The notes under the pieces were generated by a model. It did not search any database. It was given only the letters and a program-made list of their open reading frames with translations, and had not been told where the DNA came from. A stretch of DNA of 35,082 bases from positions 1 through 35,082 of the forward strand of contig CALUXJ010000007.1 in assembly GCA_944324725.1 (NCBI GenBank), read 5' to 3'. Below are positions 11,609-18,381 of the stretch, one piece after another (the stretch's first letter is position 1; every line of letters begins with the position of its first letter). Origin of the DNA: an uncultured Acholeplasmatales bacterium (GTDB taxonomy: Bacteria; Bacillota_I; Bacilli_A; Acholeplasmatales; Anaeroplasmataceae). The position numbers were made by a program, and so were the translations under genes.

Positions 11609-11650
11609 CGGGACAACTAGAAAAAACTTTTTTTGGTTGCCCCTTTTTAT
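11609..11650 (+). terminator. rpmH terminator/attenuator before rnpA
   Basis: GGGACAAC pairs with GTTGCCC (one bulged A), and the interior AAAAAA/TTTTTT can extend the stem. CTTTTTATTT follows. It lies between rpmH and rnpA with no clear promoter after it, so rnpA, yidC and jag are probably expressed by read-through. That would keep the ribosomal protein at a higher level. Confidence 0.75.
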
Positions 11651-11664
11651 TTATAAGGAGTTCT

Positions 11665-12012
11665 ATGAAAAAAGAATTTCGCATAAAGAAAGCAAAAGAA
11701 ATTGAAAGAATATTAGATAATAAGAAAAGCATAAGTAATGAGTACTTTAGACTTTTTTTGTTTAAAAATCCTGAAACCAGCCATTTTCGTTATGCGATTA
11801 GTGTCGGAAAAAAAATAGGCAATGCAGTTTGTCGTAATAAGGTCAAAAGAAGATTACGGATGTTATTTTTAGCATATAGCAAAAATAACCCTGCTAATTT
11901 TGATTATTTTTTAATTGCAAAGCCAAAAATTCAAGAAATAAAATTTGGCGATTTAGAAAAAATATTTTTTAAATCAATGAAAAGATTAGTAAAACAAGGA
12001 GAAAACCAGTGA
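11665..12012 (+). CDS. rnpA: Ribonuclease P protein component
   Basis: The 115-residue basic cofactor of the RNase P ribozyme, which matures tRNA 5' ends. The RNR motif region GNAVCRNKVKRRLR (52-65) is intact, and the length is typical. AAGGAG lies 4 nt before the ATG, which is close. The stop overlaps the GTG start of yidC (GTGA), so the two are coupled. Confidence 0.96.
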   Translation: MKKEFRIKKAKEIERILDNKKSISNEYFRLFLFKNPETSHFRYAISVGKKIGNAVCRNKVKRRLRMLFLAYSKNNPANFDYFLIAKPKIQEIKFGDLEKIFFKSMKRLVKQGENQ

Positions 12013-12977
12013 AACTATTTTTTTACAAAAATTGGTTAAAGATAGCAGCTGTTTTTGTAATTTCTTTGTTATTAGTAAGCCTAACAAGCTGTAGAACAAG
12101 TTCAAATTATTGGTATAGCCATGTTTATACGACTTGGGGTGCTGAATTCCATTTCCAAAGTTTTTGGGATGGCTTTTGGGGTTGGCCTGTTTCTATTTTG
12201 TCTTATCCATTTGCTTGGTTATGTAGTTCTATTGGTAAAGCTTTAGGTAACTCATATATTTGGGGTATTGTCTTTACTACTATTATTATTAGAACTGTAG
12301 CTTGGCCAATTTATTCAAGACAAAATGGTGTTTCTGTTAAAATGCAATTAATGCAACCAGAAATGGACAAATTGCAAAAGAAATATGCTTTTAGAAAAGA
12401 TGAAGCTAGCCAACAAAAAATGAAACAAGAAATGATGTTGATTTATAAAAAATATAAATTCAACCCATTAGGCTGTGTATTTACTATGTTTATTCAATTC
12501 CCTATTTTCGTAGCTATGTATGAGGTTGTTAGAAGAATTAATTTAACTCAAGTTGTGGATGCGGGAAATGGTGTATTAATTGAAAGTTATGGTAAATTTG
12601 CTTTAGCTGATACTAAATTATTTGGCTTTTTTGAATTAAATGGAACATCTGCTACAGTTGGTGCCATCCAAGATAGAATCTTGTGTGTTGCTATTGCCAT
12701 CTTATATGCAGGCATTACTTTCTTAAGTCAAAAATTAGCTCAAAGAAAACCATCTTATATGAAAAAGACAACTTATAATCCTAAGGCTAATGATCAAGCA
12801 AAGCAAATGAAGATTATGAATATTGTTATGATAGTTATGTTCTTCTTTATTGCTTTAAGTTCTACTGCTTTAGGTATCTATTGGTTGATTGGTGCCATTT
12901 ATCAAATCTTCCAATCTTATATTGGTCGAAAAATGAATGAACGGGCTTACTATAAGATGAAGAAGGAGAGTATCTAA
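12009..12977 (+). CDS. yidC: Membrane protein insertase YidC (lipoprotein type)
   Basis: A 322-residue YidC/Oxa1/SpoIIIJ insertase that integrates proteins into the membrane. The signal peptide ends in lipobox LTSC (Cys28), as in Gram-positive YidC. Helices follow from about 58; the first core helix IWGIVFTTIIIRTVAW carries the conserved groove arginine (R95), and later ones include GCVFTMFIQFPIFVAMY. The tail is basic. The start is GTG at 12009, overlapping rnpA, with AAGGAG 8 nt upstream. Confidence 0.95.
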   Translation: MKLFFYKNWLKIAAVFVISLLLVSLTSCRTSSNYWYSHVYTTWGAEFHFQSFWDGFWGWPVSILSYPFAWLCSSIGKALGNSYIWGIVFTTIIIRTVAWPIYSRQNGVSVKMQLMQPEMDKLQKKYAFRKDEASQQKMKQEMMLIYKKYKFNPLGCVFTMFIQFPIFVAMYEVVRRINLTQVVDAGNGVLIESYGKFALADTKLFGFFELNGTSATVGAIQDRILCVAIAILYAGITFLSQKLAQRKPSYMKKTTYNPKANDQAKQMKIMNIVMIVMFFFIALSSTALGIYWLIGAIYQIFQSYIGRKMNERAYYKMKKESI

Positions 12978-12979
12978 TA

Positions 12980-13618
12980 ATGAAAAGACAAATTCAAGTT
13001 GTAGGTAAAACAGAAGCTGAAGTTATGGAAAAGGCGCAAGCTATTTTACGCGTTCCTGCTAATAAGATTTTCATCAATACTTTAGGTGAAATTGCTGAAG
13101 GTTTAAATTGTGAAGCTTTAATCGACGTTAATTTAGCCTTAGAAGGTCGAAGATATATTGAAAATATTCTTAAAGTAATGGGAATCAAATATCAAATTGA
13201 AACTCGTACTGTTGGCGGCGAAAAAGAGATTCACTATTTAGTAGAAAGTTCAGAAAACTCTCTTTTGATTGGTCATGATGGTAGATGCCTAGAAGCATTA
13301 CAAACCTTAGTTAGAAACTTAATTTCTAATTACTCACCTGAAAGACTAATTGTAACTTTGGATATTGGTTCTTATAAATCTCATAAGGATTCGCGTTTAG
13401 AAATTTTAGCTACTAAAACCGCAAAAGAAGTAGCGCGGACTAAAATACCAGCTAAATTGGCTCCGATGAATTCTTATGAAAGACATGTCATTCATGAGAA
13501 ACTAGCAGATTGGCGTGATGTTTATACTGAATCTGAAGGCGAAGGCGACCAAAGGGCTGTTGTTATCAAACCTAGATTAAATGAAAGGCTTAGGCCTTTT
13601 TTTTTTTACTTTTTGTAA
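12980..13618 (+). CDS. jag: RNA-binding protein Jag/KhpB, with a read-through C-terminal tail
   Basis: An RNA-binding protein tied to cell-shape and division control in Gram-positives and always near yidC. It has a Jag-N domain (1-50), a KH domain with the GHDG loop (98-101) and an R3H domain with R168-xxx-H172. Homologues normally end at the equivalent of VVIKPR (199). Here another 13 residues (200-212, Phe-rich) are encoded by the terminator hairpin and its 11-T run, and the TAA at 13616 lies beyond the T run. Transcripts ending at this terminator would lack a stop codon. GAAGGAGAG precedes the start. The extra tail could also reflect a homopolymer indel, although the adjacent frame would stop earlier, at IK. 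Confidence 0.93.
   Translation: MKRQIQVVGKTEAEVMEKAQAILRVPANKIFINTLGEIAEGLNCEALIDVNLALEGRRYIENILKVMGIKYQIETRTVGGEKEIHYLVESSENSLLIGHDGRCLEALQTLVRNLISNYSPERLIVTLDIGSYKSHKDSRLEILATKTAKEVARTKIPAKLAPMNSYERHVIHEKLADWRDVYTESEGEGDQRAVVIKPRLNERLRPFFFYFL
13584..13607 (+). terminator. Terminator inside the jag reading frame
   Basis: AAAGGC-TTAG-GCCTTT (13584-13599) sits directly on an 11-T run (13597-13607). It ends the rpmH-rnpA-yidC-jag unit. It lies entirely upstream of the jag stop codon. Confidence 0.85.
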
Positions 13619-13660
13619 AAATTATATTTTTCTTTTTGCGGTGAAATATTAGAAAAATAC

Positions 13661-13689
13661 TATAATTTCTAGCTAATATTTGCTATAAT
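13661..13689 (+). promoter_or_regulatory. Extended -10 promoter for the peptidase-dnaX-recR-rpoE group
   Basis: TGCTATAAT at 13681-13689 ends 6 nt before the next ATG (13696), so the predicted start of transcription is the start codon itself. A second TATAAT lies at 13661-13666. Neither has a good -35, and no Shine-Dalgarno precedes the ATG. Confidence 0.6.
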
Positions 13690-13695
13690 ACTACT

Positions 13696-14445
13696 ATGAA
13701 AAAAATAATAGGTCTCATTTTAACTGGTTTGTTGTGCTTTATTATTTGGGCAACTATTGGCTCAGGAATTGAGAATATAAAAATTGATTTAGAAGTAGCA
13801 AACTTTATTAAATCAGCCACCCTAATTCCCGAAAAAAGTACAGAAAAAACTAAATATTATGAAGTCAAAGCCGATTTTGTGCTAGATAAACCAACCACCA
13901 CTCAGGTTGGAAGTAAAAATTATCCAGGCTATATGGGTGATATTATTTGTACAAGAGAAGCTGCTATTGATTTTCCGGTTATTAAACAAGGAATAGAGTA
14001 CTATGTTGGTGGACATGCGGCCTTTTGTGCTTTTCCCTATCAGTCTAATGAGGTAAATTTTTCAGCCGGCGATACCTATGAAATTACTGGCTTTGGTAAT
14101 GATATTACTGCTAATGTGCAATCAGCTTATTACTTTTTAAATGGTGGCTATAAAGAATTTATGGTTTATCGCGTTAAAACTAGTTTTACTAATCGTTTTA
14201 GAGCTTTTATCAATGGTCTTAATTTTTATGGTCAAAGTTATAACTATAGTTTTATCGCCAATAAAAATTCTAAAAAGTATTGTTCAGATTTAGTAAGTGC
14301 TAGTTATAAATATGTAGGAATTGATTTAGACCCGGATGGTGTTGCAACAACAGTAACAGATTTAATGGCTAATTCACAAGTTTTTTTAACCTATTATTCT
14401 AATGTGGATGCTAGTGGAGTTAGATCAATTTATGTTTTAGTTTGA
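13696..14445 (+). CDS. Predicted surface cysteine peptidase-like protein, permuted NlpC/P60 (YiiX/YycO-like)
   Basis: A 249-residue protein with an N-terminal hydrophobic segment (about 4-22), so exported or membrane-anchored. The pattern G81-D-I-I, then G106-H107-A-A-F, then Y-C196-S-D-L-V-S-A-S-Y followed by GIDLDPDG is that of circularly permuted NlpC/P60 (DUF830-type) papain-like enzymes, where the His motif precedes the Cys motif. Such enzymes cleave or modify cell-wall peptides or amides; the substrate here is unknown. There is no Shine-Dalgarno, and the -10 box suggests a leaderless mRNA. It is separated from dnaX by 10 bp. Its place between jag and dnaX is unlike Bacillus. The family call is from motif order only. 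Confidence 0.65.
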   Translation: MKKIIGLILTGLLCFIIWATIGSGIENIKIDLEVANFIKSATLIPEKSTEKTKYYEVKADFVLDKPTTTQVGSKNYPGYMGDIICTREAAIDFPVIKQGIEYYVGGHAAFCAFPYQSNEVNFSAGDTYEITGFGNDITANVQSAYYFLNGGYKEFMVYRVKTSFTNRFRAFINGLNFYGQSYNYSFIANKNSKKYCSDLVSASYKYVGIDLDPDGVATTVTDLMANSQVFLTYYSNVDASGVRSIYVLV

Positions 14446-14455
14446 GGAGGAATAT

Positions 14456-16177
14456 ATGTCTTATGTAGCGTTATATAGAGCTTATCGACCGCAACTTTTT
14501 AGTGAGGTTGTTGATCAAAAGCCTATTGTTAAGACCTTAGAAAATGCCATAGTTAATGATAAGGTTGCCCACGCTTACCTCTTTTGTGGTCCGCGAGGGA
14601 CGGGTAAGACAACCTTAGCTAAAATTTTTGCCAAAGCAATCAATTGTGAAAATGGACCTACTCCAACTCCCTGTCAAACCTGTGAGGTTTGTAAAACTAT
14701 ACAAAGTGGAACTAATCCTGACGTAATTGAAATTGATGCGGCTTCTAACAATGGTGCGGATGATATTAGAGCCTTAAGAGATAGTGTTAAATTCTTACCA
14801 TCTAGTGCTAGATATAAAGTCTATATTATAGATGAGGTTCATATGTTAAGTAATGCGGCTTTTAATGCTTTGCTTAAGACCTTAGAGGAACCGCCTAAAT
14901 ATGTTGTTTTTATTCTATGTACAACGGAACCTTATAAAATACCAGAAACTATTTTATCAAGGTGTCAACGTTTTGATTTTAAAGCTATTTCTAGTACAGG
15001 TATTTTTAATCGCTTAAAACAAATAAGTGAAGAGGAAAAAATTGCTGTTTCTGATGAGGCACTAAGAGAAATAACTACTTTAGCTGAAGGTGGTATGCGA
15101 GATGCCTTAAGTCTTTTAGACCAGGTTATATCTTATGTTGGCAACAAACCAATTGAAGCTAACGATGTCTTTGAAGTTAGTGGCAATGTTTCAGCTACGA
15201 GTCTTTTAGAATTGACTAAGCTTATTTATGCTGGTGAATCAGAAAAAGCTATTGATTTAGTATCTGATCTTTACGATTCTGGTAAAGAAATTGATAAGAT
15301 TACTAGCGATTTAATCCTGTTTTTACGCGATATTTTGCTTTATAAAACAGGTATAAACTCTCAAAGTAAAGCTATCTTTAGTAATGAAGAATTTAAAAAA
15401 TTAGCTGATGATTTAGGAAAAACTTTAACTTTCTCATGGTTAGATTTATTAAATGATACGACTAATCAAATGAAATTTTCTAATCAAAAAAGATCCTATT
15501 TAGACCTTTGCTTATTAAAAATGAGTGATACAAAAATAAAACAAGAAAATTCCATTTATGATCAAATAAAATATTTAGAAGCCATAGTTGAAAAATTACA
15601 AGCCGATTTAAATAAGAGACCTGCCACTCCAGCCATTAATGTAAATCCGATTAATACGCAAACATTAAAAGAAATAAGTGATAAGGTTAGTAGTGGTGAT
15701 GAGTATGTTTCTATTAGTGAGATTAATGAAATTTTAAATAATGCTTCTAAAGAAACGCGGGAAAAGTTTAACAAAGAATGGCCATTGTTACAAATTAAGT
15801 ATCAAGATATTTTGGCTGTTTCTATCTTAAAGTATGGTAAGGTTGTGGCAGTTAGTAGTAATGCAATTATCTTTGTTTTGCAAGATGAAGGTTTTTGTAA
15901 TCGGGTTATGAAATACGAAAATTATATGCAAATGTATGAAATTGTTCATAACCAAATTGAGACAATTGAAAAAATTATTGCTCTCCCACAAAATATCTGG
16001 CGACAAATTAGAGATGATTTTAAAAATAAATATGATCAGGGTATTGAAAAACCTGTTTTGAATAATATAATAATACCCGTTAAAAAACCAGTTAAAATGG
16101 TAATTGCCCAAGAAAAAGATCCCATTTTAACTAAATTAGAGAATATTTTTGGTGACAAATTAGAAATAAAGGAGTAA
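14456..16177 (+). CDS. dnaX: DNA polymerase III subunits gamma/tau
   Basis: The AAA+ clamp-loader subunit (573 aa) that loads DnaN onto primed DNA. Walker A is GPRGTGKT (45-52). The zinc-binding cysteines are C64, C73, C76 and C79. Walker B is IIDEVHMLS (124-132), followed by LEEPP and the sensor/Arg-finger TILSRCQRF. The C-terminal half is lower in conservation, as expected for tau. No obvious A-AAA-AAG slippery heptamer was seen, so only the long product is predicted. GAGGAGG precedes the ATG. It is followed 6 bp later by ebfC, the usual dnaX-ebfC-recR cluster. Confidence 0.96.
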   Translation: MSYVALYRAYRPQLFSEVVDQKPIVKTLENAIVNDKVAHAYLFCGPRGTGKTTLAKIFAKAINCENGPTPTPCQTCEVCKTIQSGTNPDVIEIDAASNNGADDIRALRDSVKFLPSSARYKVYIIDEVHMLSNAAFNALLKTLEEPPKYVVFILCTTEPYKIPETILSRCQRFDFKAISSTGIFNRLKQISEEEKIAVSDEALREITTLAEGGMRDALSLLDQVISYVGNKPIEANDVFEVSGNVSATSLLELTKLIYAGESEKAIDLVSDLYDSGKEIDKITSDLILFLRDILLYKTGINSQSKAIFSNEEFKKLADDLGKTLTFSWLDLLNDTTNQMKFSNQKRSYLDLCLLKMSDTKIKQENSIYDQIKYLEAIVEKLQADLNKRPATPAINVNPINTQTLKEISDKVSSGDEYVSISEINEILNNASKETREKFNKEWPLLQIKYQDILAVSILKYGKVVAVSSNAIIFVLQDEGFCNRVMKYENYMQMYEIVHNQIETIEKIIALPQNIWRQIRDDFKNKYDQGIEKPVLNNIIIPVKKPVKMVIAQEKDPILTKLENIFGDKLEIKE

Positions 16178-16183
16178 TGAAAA

Positions 16184-16486
16184 ATGAACCAAGCAATGAT
16201 GATGAAAATTAGAAAGATGCAAAAGCAATTACAAGAAGCCCAAGAAAAGTTACAAAATTCTACTTTCATTGGTAAATCTGGTGGTATTTGTAGTGTTGAA
16301 GTAAAGGGTAGTCGGGAAGTTGTTAAAGTTACAATTGATCAAGATGCCTTTGAAGGTAAAGAAGATATCCCTATGATTGAGGATGCTATTGTTTCAGCTA
16401 TTAATGATGCTTTTAAGCAAATTGATGCCGAAACTGAAAAAATCATGGGACCTTATGCAAGTATGCTTGGTGGTGTTGGCTTTTAA
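16184..16486 (+). CDS. ebfC: Nucleoid-associated protein YbaB/EbfC family
   Basis: A 100-residue small DNA-binding protein. It has an N-terminal Met/Gln/Lys-rich helix (MMMKIRKMQKQLQEAQEKL), a central beta sheet with a G-rich turn, and a C-terminal helix ending KIMGPYASMLGG. It matches YbaB in length and layout and sits in the conserved dnaX-ybaB-recR order. AAGGAG precedes the start. Its stop TAA shares one base with the recR ATG. Confidence 0.93.
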   Translation: MNQAMMMKIRKMQKQLQEAQEKLQNSTFIGKSGGICSVEVKGSREVVKVTIDQDAFEGKEDIPMIEDAIVSAINDAFKQIDAETEKIMGPYASMLGGVGF

Positions 16487-17094
16487 TGTTTAAATACCCC
16501 CAAAGTATTTTAAATTTGATTGATTCCTTTGCTCTCCTGCCGGGTGTAGGTAAAAAGACGGCTGAAAGATATGCCTTTTATGTTTTAAATGAAATGAAAC
16601 AAGAAGAGGTTGAGGAATTTGTTAAAAATTTAGAAAGTGTAAAGAATGATGTTAGACATTGTTCAGTTTGTGGCAATTTGGCTGAGGACGATTTATGTCC
16701 TATTTGCCAAGATACTAGCCGCGATCATTCCATTGTTATGGTTGTTGAACAGGAAAGAGACGTCTTAAGCATGGAAAAATTAGATGAGTACAAGGGTCTT
16801 TATCATGTTTTAAATGGGGCGATTACCTTTTCTAAAGGAATTAGCCCACAAGATTTAAATATTGATTCTTTAATTGAACGAGTTAAAAAAGGAGATATTA
16901 AAGAGGTTATTTTAGCCACTAATGCTACCTTAGAAGGTGAGACAACGGCTAGATATATTAAAGAATTGTTAGTAAATTTTCCGGATGTTCGCGTTTCTCG
17001 AATTGCTTATGGTTTACCAGTAGGTCAAGATTTAATATATGCCGATCAAATGACCTTGCTTAAAGCTTTAGAAGGCAGAAGAGAGTATAAATGA
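16486..17094 (+). CDS. recR: Recombination mediator RecR
   Basis: This 202-residue partner of RecF/RecO displaces SSB and helps load RecA on gaps. It has a helix-hairpin-helix (LLPGVGKKTAERYA), a C4 zinc finger (C59, C62, C71, C74), a TOPRIM domain beginning VMVVEQERDVLSME, and the C-terminal signature GLPVGQDLIYADQMTL. It is translationally coupled at both ends: TAATG with ebfC and ATGA with the next gene. Confidence 0.96.
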   Translation: MFKYPQSILNLIDSFALLPGVGKKTAERYAFYVLNEMKQEEVEEFVKNLESVKNDVRHCSVCGNLAEDDLCPICQDTSRDHSIVMVVEQERDVLSMEKLDEYKGLYHVLNGAITFSKGISPQDLNIDSLIERVKKGDIKEVILATNATLEGETTARYIKELLVNFPDVRVSRIAYGLPVGQDLIYADQMTLLKALEGRREYK

Positions 17095-17462
17095 GACTAA
17101 TTTTTCGTACGATAGTTGATGAAGAAACAATTGAAAAAGAGGTTGATTTTGTTCGCGATAATGAAACAATTTCTTTTATGGACAATCAAACTAAAAATTC
17201 TTTTATTCCTTTAACTGAAGGTATTAAGTTAGTTAGAGAAGGGCAAATAAAGCAAGAAATTTTATTTCTACCTAACAAAATAACTAAAACAACTTTAACA
17301 GATGAATTTGATTTACAGATGGATTTTTTTGTCTATACAGAAGCTGTTAAACAAACAATGAAGGGTATCTATATTAAATATAGTTTGTTTGTTGGTCAAG
17401 AAAAGCTAAGTCAACATAAAATTTGGCTCAAATATCTTGCAAATACGAGCAAAATAGATTAA
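17091..17462 (+). CDS. DUF1934 (YwiB-like) small beta-barrel protein
   Basis: A 123-residue protein of alternating short beta strands with no signal peptide or membrane segment. The overall pattern (N-terminal RTIVDEETIEKEVDF, central GIKLVREGQIKQEI, C-terminal GIYIKYSLFVGQEKLSQHKIWLKY) resembles the YwiB/DUF1934 calycin-like family. That gene lies close to rpoE in several Bacilli, which supports the call because rpoE is the next gene. The function of the family is unknown. Its ATG overlaps the recR stop (ATGA). Confidence 0.6.
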   Translation: MRLIFRTIVDEETIEKEVDFVRDNETISFMDNQTKNSFIPLTEGIKLVREGQIKQEILFLPNKITKTTLTDEFDLQMDFFVYTEAVKQTMKGIYIKYSLFVGQEKLSQHKIWLKYLANTSKID

Positions 17463-17489
17463 AATATGTAGCGAAATTGGAGGGGTAAC

Positions 17490-18014
17490 ATGCCAAATTA
17501 CCAAGAATTATCAATGCTAGATACAGCAATTAGTATTCTAGAAAACAATAATGGAAAAATGAATATCCATGACTTAACTCAAAAAACATTAGAAGCTAAG
17601 GGAATTGAAGATAAAGATAATGAATACAAGACTCAACTTTACCTTGACATTACCACTAGTGCTAGATTTGTTTATATGGGTGAAGAAGAATGGGATTTAA
17701 AAGATAGACAACCATTGGCCATGTATGACAAAGATGGTTCAGAATTTAATACAGCTGAGGACTTAGACTTAGATAAAGAAGAGGATAACATCTTAACCTT
17801 CGACGATGAAGAAGAAAAAGAAGAAGATGAAGATTATGATGATTATGAAGATGAAGACGAAGATGACGAAGAAGAGGATGAAGACGACGATTTAGAGCGT
17901 GATGATAATGGTGATATCCTTGAACGTTATCATGAGGATGATTCTGATGACTTCGATGAAGATAAGTATAACGACTATATGGATGATTTTGAAGATATGT
18001 ATGATGACAACTAG
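17490..18014 (+). CDS. rpoE: DNA-directed RNA polymerase delta subunit
   Basis: A 174-residue auxiliary RNA polymerase subunit of Bacilli that helps recycle polymerase and tunes promoter sensitivity. Residues 1-75 form the HARE-HTH globular domain (YQELSMLDTAISILENN, ARFVYMGEEEWDLK). From about 85 on it is almost entirely Asp/Glu with scattered Tyr, the disordered acidic tail. The repetitive GAT/GAA codons create a long antisense His/Leu frame that I treat as an artefact. GGAGGGG precedes the ATG. It ends the dnaX-recR group with a terminator. Confidence 0.94.
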   Translation: MPNYQELSMLDTAISILENNNGKMNIHDLTQKTLEAKGIEDKDNEYKTQLYLDITTSARFVYMGEEEWDLKDRQPLAMYDKDGSEFNTAEDLDLDKEEDNILTFDDEEEKEEDEDYDDYEDEDEDDEEEDEDDDLERDDNGDILERYHEDDSDDFDEDKYNDYMDDFEDMYDDN

Positions 18015-18042
18015 AAGTGTTTAACACTTCTTTTTGTTTTTT
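18013..18042 (+). terminator. rpoE terminator starting inside the stop codon
   Basis: AGAAGTG (18013-18019), loop TTTAA and one base, CACTTCT (18025-18031), then TTTTGTTTTTT. The first two bases of the stem are the last two bases of the TAG stop. Confidence 0.85.
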
Positions 18043-18090
18043 AAAAGAAATATCAATACTTATATATTTTGTTTTATAGCAATATAAAGC

Positions 18091-18176
18091 AGCACTTAAA
18101 AAAACATTAAATTAAGTTGATTTTACAATTAGTTATTTTCAGTATTATTTTCATTTATATTCTCATTTTAAGTGCT
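18091..18176. repeat. Inverted repeat AGCACTTAAAA with 64-bp AT-rich interior
   Basis: AGCACTTAAAA (18091-18101) and its exact complement TTTTAAGTGCT (18166-18176) flank a very AT-rich 64 bp. The right arm ends on the first base of the next promoter's -35. It may be an operator pair or a transcript stem; nothing in it looks coding. Confidence 0.5.
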
Positions 18177-18204
18177 TGATTTTAAAAAATAGATATGATA
18201 GAAT
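18176..18204 (+). promoter_or_regulatory. Promoter of a candidate small RNA
   Basis: TTGATT (18176-18181), 17-nt spacer, TAGAAT (18199-18204). No reading frame follows for 180 bp. The downstream sequence is two hairpins and a U tract, so the product would be an untranslated RNA starting near 18211. Confidence 0.6.
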
Positions 18205-18208
18205 ACGT

Positions 18209-18271
18209 GTGTCCTTGTAAGAGGACACTTATCTATCACTCTCCCTTAATATAATGATAGATATCTTTTTC
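18209..18271 (+). ncRNA. Candidate small RNA with a CUCUCCC loop
   Basis: Hairpin 1 is GTGTCC-(8 nt)-GGACAC (18209-18228). Hairpin 2 is TATCTATCA (18230-18238) pairing perfectly with TGATAGATA (18255-18263), then TCTTTTTC, a terminator. The 16-nt loop of hairpin 2 begins CTCTCCC. A C-rich unpaired loop able to pair with Shine-Dalgarno sequences is typical of Gram-positive regulatory RNAs such as RsaE/RoxS and LhrC, but I see no homology to either. A second TATAACTCTCCC follows at 18282-18293. The alternative is a 5' leader/attenuator of the two-component operon. Confidence 0.5.
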
Positions 18272-18294
18272 ATAAGCAAACTATAACTCTCCCA

Positions 18295-18331
18295 GATAAA
18301 GGACAACCTTATTAAAAGGTTGTCCTTTATC
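18295..18331. repeat. Perfect 16-bp inverted repeat overlapping the response-regulator -35
   Basis: GATAAAGGACAACCTT (18295-18310), 5-nt loop, AAGGTTGTCCTTTATC (18316-18331). There is no T run on either strand, so it is a poor terminator. The right arm contains TTGTCC (18320-18325), which is 17 nt from the TATAAT of the next gene. It is therefore more likely an operator for the two-component system, or a hairpin in a read-through transcript. Confidence 0.6.
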
Positions 18332-18348
18332 ACTTTTAAAGGTATAAT
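18320..18348 (+). promoter_or_regulatory. Promoter of the two-component operon
   Basis: TTGTCC (18320-18325), 17-nt spacer, perfect TATAAT (18343-18348). The predicted transcript start, about 18355, leaves a 27-nt leader with GAGG before the ATG at 18382. The -35 lies within the 16-bp inverted repeat. Confidence 0.65.
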
Positions 18349-18381
18349 ATAAATGAATATGAATAATGAGGATGTGATAAA

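Noticed and set aside
14456-16177. Programmed frameshift making a short gamma form of DnaX
   Set aside because: No A-AAA-AAG type slippery heptamer with a following hairpin was seen by eye.
17746-18027. 93-codon His/Leu-rich frame on the minus strand
   Set aside because: It is the antisense of the repetitive Asp/Glu codons of the rpoE tail and has no Shine-Dalgarno or sensible protein character.
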